Shown here one piece after another: positions 8,074-15,362 of a stretch of 34,011 bases of DNA (its first letter is position 1; each line of letters begins with the position of its first letter). Source of the DNA: Firmicutes bacterium ZCTH02-B6. Lineage in GTDB: Bacteria; Bacillota; Limnochordia; Limnochordales; ZCTH02-B6. The position numbers and the translations under genes were made by a program. Where the stretch lies: assembly GCA_002159155.1 (NCBI GenBank), contig LZRQ01000027.1, positions 1 through 34,011 on the forward strand. Reading direction: 5' to 3'. The notes beneath the pieces were generated by a model. It ran no database searches, was not told the DNA's origin, and worked only from the letters and a program-made list of their open reading frames with translations.

Positions 8074-10122
8074 TCACCGGCACCCTCTTTCCAACGCTTG
8101 CAGCGTGAAGCAGGCGTCGGGAACCGACGTGTCCAACTCCACGCCCGACAGGCGAACAAGGGTCCTGTACCCTTGCTTGGTCAGGTCCTCCACCACCATC
8201 AGCTGGGGCAGACGACTACCCCCGACCTCGAGATACTCCGAGAGCGTCAAGCGCTTGACGACTCGGCCCCGCTGGTCGTAGTAGTCGAGCCACTGCGGCG
8301 TCAAGCTGGTCTCCTCGACGCCGATGACGACACGGCCATAGGGCGTCGGGGCGCCCTGGCGCGGGGTGAGCTCGAGCACGATGGTGGCGTCCGTCCCACG
8401 GCCGCCGGCCGCTTCAGGGGCGGCGAACATCGCGGTGTAGTCCTTCTCGATGTCCCGGCCGACAATGTCGTTGTAGCTCACGTCCGAACTCAGGAAGGCG
8501 TTGCTGCGACCGCTGGGAGGAAGCCGGAGAGAGCGGCCTAAGCGGGCGTTGTACAGCCAAAGATCAGCACCGTCCATCAGAAACGCCTGCCCGGCTTCCC
8601 GGGGCGGCGCGACGATCCTGATGAGACCGCGGTCTTGACCGTCCGCGACGATCTCCATCACGTACTCCGTGGTCCGGCCCGGCCGCTCAATCGTGAACGT
8701 GTAAGTGCCCCGCAACGGCCCGCCGCGCCAGTTGTCCACCACCGCCTCTAACACGCCGGTGGCGTCCACCCCGGGGTGCACCGCGCCCTGGGTCGCGGCT
8801 GCAACGCCAGCCACTGTTAGAGCCACCACGATGCCCACAACCGCAGCGAACGCCCGCATGGCGATCGCGGTCCGCAGGCGTGCCGCCCGCCGCCCCGGGA
8901 CCAGGGCGCTCAGGACGACCGCCGCGGCGATCACCATGCCGGAGTACACCACATAGACGGCCCGCACCGCGCCGTACACCTCCTCGCTCAAGCCCGCCGT
9001 CGGCATGCTGGCGCTGACGGCGCCAAACAGCGGGCCGAGGATGTTGTAGCTGGCGAGAAGCCAAGCGAACGCGTAGCCTAGGCCCAAACCCGCAAGCCAG
9101 CCTAGAACACACGTGAACAACGCCTCCAGCGTCACCAGCGCCCCCAGACGGCCGGGCGGCACGCCCAGAGCGGAGATGACGCCCAACTCCCGAGTCCGTT
9201 CCATCACGCTCACAAAGACGGTACTGGCCACGGCCACCGCGGCGAAGGCGTAGACGATGAGCGCCAACACGTGGGCAAACACCCGGTTGGCTTCCACGTC
9301 GGCCTTGATCGGCCCGACGAGGTCCCAGACACCCCGGGCCGTAACGCCTGCGGGCAACACCGCCTGGGTTCGTCGTGCCACCTCGTCCTCCGCCCCCCGG
9401 GCAACGTCCAGGTCGAGCGTGGTGGCGGTGGACACCCCTGTAAGGCGGCGGGCGTCGTCGAGGTGAATAATAACGGCCGTTTGATCGACCAACGCCACCC
9501 CGCCGCGCACTATCCCCACAACCCGCAGCCCCATGGCCTGTGGTCCAGCCAGTGACCCGGCGCTCACCACCACCTGCTCGCCGATCCGGGCGTCGATGCG
9601 GCGGGCCACCTCTTGCCCCAAAACGATTTCTCCCGGCCCGGCGAGCCAGCGCCCTTCCGCCACCTTGCCGGGGATGCGGCTCAAGCGCGGCTCCCCCGCG
9701 GGGTCGACCCCCACGACTTCAACCCCCTGGGTGACGTAGACCGATTGGAGGAGCGCGGGAAACTGAAGCCTCGGCGAGGCCGCCCTGATGCCCGGGACAT
9801 CGGCCAGTGCCTGCTGGAACGCCAAATCGCTGAGGTGGTTCTCCGGGTCGGGGTCTTCGTACCAAGCATCCGCGGCGATACGCACGGGGGCAATGATGTA
9901 GCGGGCGTACGACTCGACGACCGACTCCGCGTACCCGTCCACGAAGCTCCAGTACACGATGGTAAGAAAGGTCACGTACGTTACGACCACCAGCAGCAGG
10001 ATGGTCCGCTGTCTGTGGCGCCACAAGTTGCGCCAAGCGAGACGCACGAGAGCCATGGCAGGAGAGGAACGCATCAGGGATATGGCAGGAGCGGGAGCCG
10101 GTTGGCGGGTTCCTTGCGTCAC
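8074..10122 (-). CDS. FtsX-type ABC permease fused to a LolA-like domain
   Basis: A 682-residue fusion. Residues 1-420 are a LolC/E-type permease: first membrane helix about 41-60, an extracytoplasmic MacB-type domain about 62-280, then three helices about 283-305, 333-358 and 385-408, with the conserved M-E-R-T-R-E-L-G-V-I-S-A-L-G loop. R-A-A-R-L-R-T-A-I-A-M-R at 412-423 aligns with the normal C-terminus of the sister permease (R-L-Q-P-V-E-A-M-R). It continues without a stop into a fifth hydrophobic segment (424-445, resembling a signal peptide) and about 235 residues of an outer-membrane lipoprotein-sorting (LolA-like/TP0789-type) beta-rich domain. That domain contains YTFTIERPGR, DLWLYNARLGRSLRLPP and QWLDYYDQRGRVVKRLTLSEY. 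GTG 10122 has a weak GGCGG/GGTGG site upstream. First gene of the operon; promoter and operators lie at 10172-10223. Confidence 0.88.
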   Translation of the reverse strand: MTQGTRQPAPAPAISLMRSSPAMALVRLAWRNLWRHRQRTILLLVVVTYVTFLTIVYWSFVDGYAESVVESYARYIIAPVRIAADAWYEDPDPENHLSDLAFQQALADVPGIRAASPRLQFPALLQSVYVTQGVEVVGVDPAGEPRLSRIPGKVAEGRWLAGPGEIVLGQEVARRIDARIGEQVVVSAGSLAGPQAMGLRVVGIVRGGVALVDQTAVIIHLDDARRLTGVSTATTLDLDVARGAEDEVARRTQAVLPAGVTARGVWDLVGPIKADVEANRVFAHVLALIVYAFAAVAVASTVFVSVMERTRELGVISALGVPPGRLGALVTLEALFTCVLGWLAGLGLGYAFAWLLASYNILGPLFGAVSASMPTAGLSEEVYGAVRAVYVVYSGMVIAAAVVLSALVPGRRAARLRTAIAMRAFAAVVGIVVALTVAGVAAATQGAVHPGVDATGVLEAVVDNWRGGPLRGTYTFTIERPGRTTEYVMEIVADGQDRGLIRIVAPPREAGQAFLMDGADLWLYNARLGRSLRLPPSGRSNAFLSSDVSYNDIVGRDIEKDYTAMFAAPEAAGGRGTDATIVLELTPRQGAPTPYGRVVIGVEETSLTPQWLDYYDQRGRVVKRLTLSEYLEVGGSRLPQLMVVEDLTKQGYRTLVRLSGVELDTSVPDACFTLQALERGCR

Positions 10123-10171
10123 GGTCTGACCACCGCCTTTCGCGGAGCAGACAAGGGGGCTGCCCGAAAAG

Positions 10172-10185
10172 TGACCGCGCGGTCA
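10172..10185. promoter_or_regulatory. Operator O2: perfect palindrome TGACC-GCGC-GGTCA
   Basis: The 14-bp sequence TGACCGCGCGGTCA is a perfect palindrome. It begins just downstream of the predicted transcription start (about 10187 on the minus strand) of the ABC/LolA operon and 50 bp before its GTG. The flank CGAAAA-G is shared with O1. This is the size and symmetry of TetR-family operators, and the operon encodes a TetR. Confidence 0.65.
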
Positions 10186-10193
10186 GCACCTCA

Positions 10194-10223
10194 AGTCTAC
10201 CGCGAAAGTGACCACTTGGTCAA
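10194..10223 (-). promoter_or_regulatory. Predicted sigma-A promoter of the ABC/LolA operon
   Basis: On the minus strand TTGACC (10223-10218, five of six matches to TTGACA) is followed by an 18-bp spacer and TAGACT (10199-10194, four of six to TATAAT). The expected start is near 10187. Both palindromes overlap or flank this element, a classical repression layout. Assigned by eye. Confidence 0.5.
10209..10222. promoter_or_regulatory. Operator O1: palindrome TGACC-ACTT-GGTCA over the -35 box
   Basis: TGACCACTTGGTCA has the same TGACC/GGTCA arms and 4-bp spacer as O2, preceded by the same CGAAA-G context. Its centre is 37 bp from that of O2, about 3.5 helical turns. It covers the predicted -35 TTGACC, so a bound repressor would exclude RNA polymerase. 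Confidence 0.62.
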
Positions 10224-10289
10224 CGCGTCGCGCCTTCCAGGGGATCGCGCGAGGGTGTCGAAGCGGTGCATCGGTTTGGAGCGCGCCGG

Positions 10290-10868
10290 CTAAAGTTCCC
10301 GGATCACTCGGCACGGGTTTCCCGCGGCCAGCACCCGAGGCGGGACCTCCTTGGTGACCACCGCGCCGGCACCGATGACGGCCCCGTCGCCGACCCGCAC
10401 CCCAGGGCAAATGATCGCGCCGCCGCCGACCCACACGTCGTTGCCGATGTACACCGGCAATGCGGACTCCAGTCCCCGCCGCCGCTCGTCGGGATCGAGG
10501 GGATGGGTGGCCGTGTAGATGTGCACCCCGGGGCCAAACAAGACGTTGCTGCCGATGTGCACCTCGGCCGGATCAAGGATCACGCAGTCGAAGTTGAAAA
10601 ACACCCGGTCCCCCAGGTAAATGTTCTTGCCGTAGTCGCAGTAAAACGGCGGCTCGATGACCACTTCCGCGCCGACCGCGCCGAACAGCTCTTCATACAG
10701 TGCCCTCCGGGAGGAGGGATTGCCGTAATCCGGATCGGGTGCAAAGTTGAGTCGCCGCAGAAGTTCCCGCGCCCGGCGCCGGCCCGCCAACAGCTCCGGG
10801 TCCGAGGCGTCGTAAAGCTCGCCTTCCAGCATCTTCATTCGTTCCGACTTCAACCCCATCGCCTCCAC
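10290..10868 (-). CDS. Maltose/galactoside-type O-acetyltransferase
   Basis: A cytosolic left-handed beta-helix acetyltransferase of 192 residues, normal for the Maa/LacA/NodL group, which transfers acetyl from acetyl-CoA to a sugar hydroxyl. The N-terminal Maa domain is seen in M-L-E-G-E-L-Y-D-A-S-D-P-E-L. The hexapeptide repeats run through YGKNIYLGDRVFFNFDC, VHIGSNVLFGPGVHIYTATHPLDP (the His before PLDP is the catalytic base in the family), VYIGNDVWVGGGAIICPGV and IGAGAVVTKEVP, ending in GNPCRVIREL. GTG 10868 has AGGAG 6 nt upstream; an ATG three codons further in (10859) is the alternative. The gene is monocistronic, lying between the hydrolase and the ABC operon promoter. The physiological sugar is unknown. 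Confidence 0.92.
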   Translation of the reverse strand: MEAMGLKSERMKMLEGELYDASDPELLAGRRRARELLRRLNFAPDPDYGNPSSRRALYEELFGAVGAEVVIEPPFYCDYGKNIYLGDRVFFNFDCVILDPAEVHIGSNVLFGPGVHIYTATHPLDPDERRRGLESALPVYIGNDVWVGGGAIICPGVRVGDGAVIGAGAVVTKEVPPRVLAAGNPCRVIREL

Positions 10869-10921
10869 CGACGTCTCCTATGCGGCGGTCACCGCGGGTC
10901 AATGGTAGTCTCCCCACCGGT

Positions 10922-10938
10922 ACGGCGAACGACGCCGT
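10922..10938 (-). terminator. Short hairpin after the hydrolase gene
   Basis: ACGGCG-AACGA-CGCCGT forms a perfect 6-bp stem with a 5-nt loop, 43 bp after the hydrolase stop and before the acetyltransferase start on the same strand. No T-tract follows, so a terminator role is only plausible. Confidence 0.3.
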
Positions 10939-10953
10939 CCGGAAGTGCAAAAG

Positions 10954-10965
10954 ACAGCATGCTGT
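10954..10965. promoter_or_regulatory. Perfect 12-bp palindrome ACAGCATGCTGT
   Basis: A spacer-free perfect palindrome lies 86 bp upstream of the acetyltransferase start and 15 bp after the hydrolase stop. It could be an operator, but there is no second copy in the window and no adjacent regulator gene. Confidence 0.3.
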
Positions 10966-10980
10966 GACGACGACGTTGGC

Positions 10981-11889
10981 CTACCCGTGCAGGAACGAAA
11001 GCCCGCGCCGGAGGCTCGAGCCAAAGCCGTTTGGGTAGTCGTGGCCGAGTCCGGGGTGCTCCTCCACGTCGCAGGCCAGACCAGCTTGCTTCATGGCCAA
11101 CGCGAGCTCTTTGGCGGGCCCATAGCACCAGTCCTCGGTTCCGACCACGACGTATCCCCGGACGCCGCGGGGCGCCGTTTGGACCAGCGGGCCCATCTGC
11201 TCCGTGCGAAAACTCGGAGCGACAGCCAGGAACCCGCAGGCCGGTATCGATCCGCTCAACGTCGCGCGAATGGCCAAGCCTCCCCCCATCGAGAAGCCCG
11301 CGAGCACGATCGGGGAACCCTCCCCGATCTCCTCAAGGTGGCGGCGCACTTCTTCTATGGCTTTGGCCGCGTCTTGCCAGTGGTAGCGTCGAGGGGCAAA
11401 GACTTGCGATGACTGCAGCATGGCAACGCGCCATCCTAGCTGTACCGCTTGGCGCCAGTAATCGCCTTCGGTCAGGATGCTGCCGCCGGCTCCGTGCAGG
11501 GCGACCAAAAGACCGCACGGCTGCCCGGCCGGCTCCCACACTTGCCGCTCCGGTTTCGCCTCCGCTTGCGCCTGCTGGTGTCGCTCGTTAAATAGGCGCT
11601 GCAGGTCAGCCAGTTCCGCGGAATCGCGGATGATGTCCAAGTCCGGATCCCGGAGCATGCGCTCATGGTACCAGTGGCCGCGTTCGGCCGCCGACTGGAG
11701 CGCCCTGATGGCCTCGGAGCGGTTCCCCAGGCGCCCATAGAGACAAGCCCGCCAAAAGAGAAGGTCGCTCTCGAACTGCGTCAGCGCCTCGGCATGCTCG
11801 TCAATCAGCGCCAGCGCTTCCGCGTACGCTTGGCGCTCAGAGAGGGCGAACACCCGGTCGCGTAGTCGCTTAAACTGGGCGTCTTGCAT
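10981..11889 (-). CDS. Alpha/beta hydrolase with TPR-like N-terminal domain
   Basis: A predicted serine esterase/peptidase-type hydrolase of 302 residues without a signal peptide. Residues 1-115 are all-helical and TPR-like, with A-Y-A-E-A-L-A-L-I-D-E-H and F-W-R-A-C-L-Y-G-R-L-G-N-R-S-E-A-I-R-A-L matching the TPR spacing of A, G and A positions. Residues 125-302 are the hydrolase core: oxyanion strand LLVALHGAGGS, nucleophile elbow G-F-S-M-G-G (Ser 200), acid Asp in GTEDW (253) and His in LGHDYP (283). ATG 11889 has GGGGGA 9 nt upstream; an in-frame GTG at 11949 would add 20 poorly conserved-looking residues. It is transcribed away from the TPR fragment at 11946. The combination of a scaffold-like helical domain with a catalytic domain is less usual. 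The substrate is unknown. Confidence 0.82.
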   Translation of the reverse strand: MQDAQFKRLRDRVFALSERQAYAEALALIDEHAEALTQFESDLLFWRACLYGRLGNRSEAIRALQSAAERGHWYHERMLRDPDLDIIRDSAELADLQRLFNERHQQAQAEAKPERQVWEPAGQPCGLLVALHGAGGSILTEGDYWRQAVQLGWRVAMLQSSQVFAPRRYHWQDAAKAIEEVRRHLEEIGEGSPIVLAGFSMGGGLAIRATLSGSIPACGFLAVAPSFRTEQMGPLVQTAPRGVRGYVVVGTEDWCYGPAKELALAMKQAGLACDVEEHPGLGHDYPNGFGSSLRRGLSFLHG

Positions 11890-11945
11890 CTCCCAACGTC
11901 CCCCGTTGGACAAAATTCCTTTAGACCGATGGGTTCTACCTTTGA

Positions 11946-12530
11946 ACACCCAGGTGCGCGATCCTTCGCCCCCAAGTAGCGGAGGAGGGAGGTCACCGGC
12001 TCGTCCTCTTTTACGTGCTAGGCAACTCCGGCTTCCTCGCCTACAAGCGATCGCTATTGGCTGAGGCCGAGTCGTCCTGCTTGGAAGCCCTTGATCTCGC
12101 GGTCGAGTTGGGCCTCAAGAGCGGCCAGGCCAATATCGCTTACTACCTCGCGCTCATCGCTCTCGACCGGCGCAACCCGGCCCAGGCCTTGCCCTACCTG
12201 CGCCAAGCGCTGGAGCTGTCCATCGATGCCCACGCCTTGCACCTGACGCTGCAGGCCATGCACGGCTACGCCCGATACTTGGCCTTGGTGGGCCAAGGAG
12301 AGGCCGCGGCTGCCCTGCTGCATTTCGTCATCAACCAACCCAGTTACTCAAGCGCGGCCCGCACCCGTTCCGAAGAAGTACTGGGCGGTGTGCTTGCGGA
12401 TCTGACCCCGCAACAGCGAGCCAGGGCGGCCCGCAAGGCGGCCGAGTGGCCCCTGGAAGCCTTTACCGAGGAGCTGCGCCGCCTGGACGCGACCAGTCAG
12501 GAAACCTCAGGAGGAAAGCCCTCTAGCTAA
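11946..12530 (+). pseudogene. TPR-repeat C-terminal fragment of a large regulator, 5' truncated
   Basis: The open frame begins after a TGA at 11943 and ends at TAA 12530. It encodes about 194 residues of TPR helices: AEAESSCLEALDLAVELG, AYYLALIALDRRNPAQALPYLRQAL, and a terminal LLHFVINQPSYSSAARTRSEEVLGG segment followed by ARKAAEWPLEAFTEELRRL. This pattern is what I expect at the very end of large TPR-bearing transcriptional activators (AAA/NB-ARC plus TPR). The coding-like sequence continues upstream of the first GTG (12015) to the stop, and no ribosome site lies at proper distance from 12015 (GGAGGAGGGAGG at 11981-11992 is 22 nt away). I read it as a remnant whose 5' 600 or more codons were lost. 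A small autonomous TPR protein starting at 12015 is the alternative. Confidence 0.6.
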
Positions 12531-12570
12531 CGGGTGAGTGCGGCCGCGGTTCGCATCACTGTCCGGCAGG

Positions 12571-13692
12571 CTAGCGATACTTCCCCCTGGCCATCACGGG
12601 GATCTCTCGCACCACTCGCCCGTCGCGATAGCCGTAAAGAACATCGCTCAAGTTGACCGCGGGACAAACGTGATTGGGAATGATGTGCAGCCGATCGCCA
12701 ACCCGCAGTTGGACGCCGTTATGGTCTGGATCGAAAACCAGAACGCCGTGTTCCTCGCTGAGCCGCTGCAGCCGCACCCCGGGCCAACCGACAACGTGCC
12801 CAAAGGTGCCGTCGCCCCGCACCGAAGGGTCGGAAGAGAACACCTTGCTCCCTGCGTCGATAACGGCCCGGTCGGGCGCCGGGCGACTCACCACTGTGGC
12901 CAGCACGGTGAGGGCGCAGTCGGCCTCTCCGGCCGCCCACCGATCCATGGTGTTGCGGTCGTTGAAGACATATGTTCCTGGCCGAATCTCGGTAACGCCG
13001 GACACTTGCGCCTCAAAGCACGCCGCCGGCGTCGATCCGGGGCTGACGTGGGCGATAGGCAGGCCGCGCCGGCGCAAGATCTCGGCGGTTTCCACCAAGG
13101 CCTCCGCAGCCCGGCGGGCCGTCGCCGCCAACTCCTCAGGGGTGCGAGCGGCCGCCACGTGCCCTGCGTGGGACATGAGCCCGGCCACCTCGAGCCCTTG
13201 GATCCGGGCAATCCGCTCGGCCAGCTCCACCGTGGGCATGCCGGGCCCTAGCCCCATGCGGCGGAGGCCCGTGTCCACGTCGATAAAAACCCGCGCCCGT
13301 CCCCGCCCACTGCGGCGCACCGCTTGGGCCATGGCCTCCGCCGCCTCCAACGAGTCGACGGACAGGATGATGTCCGCTTCGTTAAGCAACCGCTCCAGGC
13401 GGGACAGCTTTTGCTCGCCGAGGATGGGATACGCGAGCAGGATATCCCGGATGCCGGCCTCCACCATCGCTTCGGCTTCGCCCAGCTTGGCGACGGTGAT
13501 GCCGATGGCGCCGGCACGCAGCTGCTGATGGGCGATCCACGGCGACTTGTGCGTCTTGGCATGGGGACGCAAACCCACCCCCGTCTGCCGCGCCAGGCCG
13601 GCCATCCGCTCGATGTTCCGTTCCATAACCGCCAGGTCAACCACTAGGGCGGGAGTGTCCAGTTCTTCCAGCAAGGGGCGCGGCAATGCCAT
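12571..13692 (-). CDS. D-threonine aldolase / D-serine dehydratase-like PLP enzyme
   Basis: Fold-type III (alanine-racemase-like) pyridoxal-phosphate enzyme of 374 residues that cleaves D-threonine and related D-3-hydroxyamino acids or dehydrates D-serine. The PLP Lys is in L-R-P-H-A-K-T-H-K (Lys 46). The PLP-phosphate region includes HVSPGSTPA. The C-terminal D-Ser-dehydratase-like domain carries I-P-N-H-V-C-P-A-V-N-L (His 342, Cys 344), the divalent-metal site known in this family. ATG 13692 has GGAGG 5 nt upstream; longer in-frame starts overlap the ridA remnant. The preceding gene on the same strand is a RidA-like remnant 16 bp away. That is functionally sensible, because dehydration of D-serine releases reactive enamine/imine. 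Whether the main activity is aldolase or dehydratase cannot be told here. Confidence 0.9.
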   Translation of the reverse strand: MALPRPLLEELDTPALVVDLAVMERNIERMAGLARQTGVGLRPHAKTHKSPWIAHQQLRAGAIGITVAKLGEAEAMVEAGIRDILLAYPILGEQKLSRLERLLNEADIILSVDSLEAAEAMAQAVRRSGRGRARVFIDVDTGLRRMGLGPGMPTVELAERIARIQGLEVAGLMSHAGHVAAARTPEELAATARRAAEALVETAEILRRRGLPIAHVSPGSTPAACFEAQVSGVTEIRPGTYVFNDRNTMDRWAAGEADCALTVLATVVSRPAPDRAVIDAGSKVFSSDPSVRGDGTFGHVVGWPGVRLQRLSEEHGVLVFDPDHNGVQLRVGDRLHIIPNHVCPAVNLSDVLYGYRDGRVVREIPVMARGKYR

Positions 13693-13708
13693 GGCACCTC
13701 CGTATCCA

Positions 13709-14032
13709 TTACGGCTCGGGGACGACGGCAATGGCCTCGATCTCCACAAGGAAATTCGGATCCGCCAGTGCAGCCACAAAGACCACCGTCAGTGCCGGCG
13801 GCTTGCCCCGCTTTCCCCCATAGCGCATGAACACCTCAAACCCGGCCCTGGCCGAATGGCCGTGCACCACGTACACCGTCCACTTCACCACATGTTCGAG
13901 GCGGGCCCCAGCCGCGGCTAGTGTGGCCTCGATGTTCTTAAGCACCTGCTCGGTCTGGGCCGCCACGTCCCCAATGCCCACAATCTGGCCGGACCCGTCG
14001 ACCGCGTTGGTCCCGTCGACAGGCTGCTGCGT
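13709..14032 (-). pseudogene. RidA/YjgF-family gene, 5' truncated and probably inactive
   Basis: The C-terminal 105 or so residues of a RidA family enamine/imine deaminase are clear: GDVAAQTEQVLKNIEATLAAAGA, VVKWTVYVV and FLVEIEAIAVVPEP. Two defects are seen. First, the frame closes at a TGA (14033-14035) before the N-terminal strand carrying the usual Y-S-x-A/SGQ region, and the first in-frame GTG (13981) would give only 90 residues against the usual 120-130. Second, the family Arg that binds the substrate carboxylate, normally in P-x-R-T/S, reads Leu in P-P-A-L-T-V-V (CTG, one base from CGG). A near-repeat of GTCGACGGG(A/T)CC at the truncated end (P-V-D-G-T-N-A-V-D-G-S) suggests a local duplication. 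Alternatively it is a short paralogue of unknown function. Confidence 0.65.
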
Positions 14033-14035
14033 TCA

Positions 14036-14244
14036 TCGTACGGGCCGCCTATCCTCGCCGGCGTGGCCTCGAGGCCTGGACCGGCTCCCCGGCAAGGCCG
14101 GCAAGCTCAGTCGGCGTCGACAGGAACACACATTCGGTTCCAGACGAGTCCATCCTGCTGCGAGTTCTCCAGGCCTTTGCGACAGCTCCTCGTTGCGGCT
14201 GGACGTCTGAAAGTGGTGCGATAGCAGCTGCAACGGCGGGTCTA
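14036..14244. other. Non-coding gap between ridA remnant and glycosyltransferase
   Basis: No protein similarity is recognised on either strand in these 209 bp. If ridA was once intact, its N-terminal 20-35 codons should begin here, but no frame restores a Y-S-x-A motif, which favours deletion or replacement over a single frameshift. No terminator-like stem with a T-tract is visible. Confidence 0.5.
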
Positions 14245-15294
14245 TCATGCCGCAAACAGGAAATCCCGGCCCTCCTCTCGCCCCCAGGCTCGCAGCTGAG
14301 CCCGGATCTCCGCCCGGGCGTGGGCCGCGGGCACGGCGACAATGACGAACCGCCGGGTTTCTCTGAGATAATCGATCGCGTGGACAGGCCGACCGTGACG
14401 GGTGCGGCCGATGGAACGGGGCGTGATGTCCACAAACGCCTCGATGTCCACGCCCTCCCGCATCAGCTCCTTTCCCAGCCGGCGCCCGGTCATGCCGGCG
14501 CCCCAGATGATCACGGGGCCCCGGCGCACCCGCGGGTCGTGCGCGAGGAAATGCGCCTTGCAGCGGATAAAACCGCCCAGAGAGCAGCGCGGGTCACTGA
14601 ATGACAGGCGCTCGGGGTACATCCGCCAGCCCAACAGCACCTGGGACAGTTTCGCCAGGTGGTAGCCCGCTTGGTGATACCGGAGCCACAGATCGTAATC
14701 CTCCGGCCACGGCACGTCGCGGTAGCCGCCGAGCCTTAACACCTCGTCCCGGCGGTACATGGCCGACGGGTGAACGATCGGGCTTTCGATGTAGATCTCG
14801 CGAGCGATGTCCTCAGGCTGCACGAGGCGATTGGACCATGCTTCGTAGGCGTAAAAGGCGTCGCTGACGGCCCGCTTTGGAAATGACCGGACCCGGGTGC
14901 CCACCACCCCGACGGGCGGATGATTAAGCAGAAACGCGGCCTGCCGCGCCAGCCGCTCTGGATGCGCCACGTCGTCGGCGTCCATGCGGGCGATAAGCGC
15001 GTATCTGGCTGCCTCAAGTCCTGTGTTGAGCGCCGCCACGATGCCGCGGTGCGGTTGGGCGATAACCCGCAGTTCCGGATACGCGGCCGCCATCTCGGCC
15101 AAAAGCGCAAGACTGCCGTCCGTCGAACCGTCGTCGACGCAGATCAGCTCCACCTGCACGCGGCGCTGCCGGCGGATGCTGGCCACCGCCTGCGCCAGGG
15201 TCTCACGGGCGTTGAAGACCGGCATCACCACGCTCACCGCCGGGATGCGTAAAGACGCGGCCCCCGCAGACGCTCCCGCTTCTACGGCCATCAT
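14245..15294 (-). CDS. Family 2 glycosyltransferase with C-terminal Rossmann-like domain
   Basis: A cytosolic glycosyltransferase of 349 residues that transfers a sugar from a nucleotide donor, probably in surface polysaccharide or glycolipid synthesis. The GT-A core shows SVVMPVFNARETL (20-33), V-D-D-G-S-T-D-G-S (53-61), the metal-binding M-D-A-D-D (104-108) and the acceptor-side W-P-E-D-Y-D-L-W-L (196-204, with the putative base Asp). After about residue 258 an extra domain begins, VIIWGAGMTGRRLGKELMREG. It has a nucleotide-binding-like G-x-G-x-x-G-R pattern and VDIEAFVDI, similar to the small N-terminal Rossmann domain of PglD-type sugar enzymes. ATG ATG start at 15294; ribosome site weak. 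It is last in the gntR-led run, 68 bp after dinB, so it may have its own promoter. Confidence 0.88.
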   Translation of the reverse strand: MMAVEAGASAGAASLRIPAVSVVMPVFNARETLAQAVASIRRQRRVQVELICVDDGSTDGSLALLAEMAAAYPELRVIAQPHRGIVAALNTGLEAARYALIARMDADDVAHPERLARQAAFLLNHPPVGVVGTRVRSFPKRAVSDAFYAYEAWSNRLVQPEDIAREIYIESPIVHPSAMYRRDEVLRLGGYRDVPWPEDYDLWLRYHQAGYHLAKLSQVLLGWRMYPERLSFSDPRCSLGGFIRCKAHFLAHDPRVRRGPVIIWGAGMTGRRLGKELMREGVDIEAFVDITPRSIGRTRHGRPVHAIDYLRETRRFVIVAVPAAHARAEIRAQLRAWGREEGRDFLFAA

Positions 15295-15362
15295 AGTCCG
15301 TCCGACACCAGCACTGTCCAGACACGCCGCGCCGACGGGCTCTCAGTCGCGCGGCTGCCTTC

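Noticed and set aside
10123..10131. GGTC-T-GACC next to the fusion-gene start as another operator
   Set aside because: Short, odd-length and in the reverse arm order compared with O1 and O2; expected by chance in this composition.
10887..10902. GGTCA-CCGC-GGGTCA near the O-acetyltransferase start as a third TetR site
   Set aside because: The half-sites are in direct rather than inverted orientation and spacing differs from O1 and O2.
14041..14244. A frame that could restore the ridA N-terminus
   Set aside because: All three frames on the minus strand were read and none gives the expected Y-S or SGQ motif.
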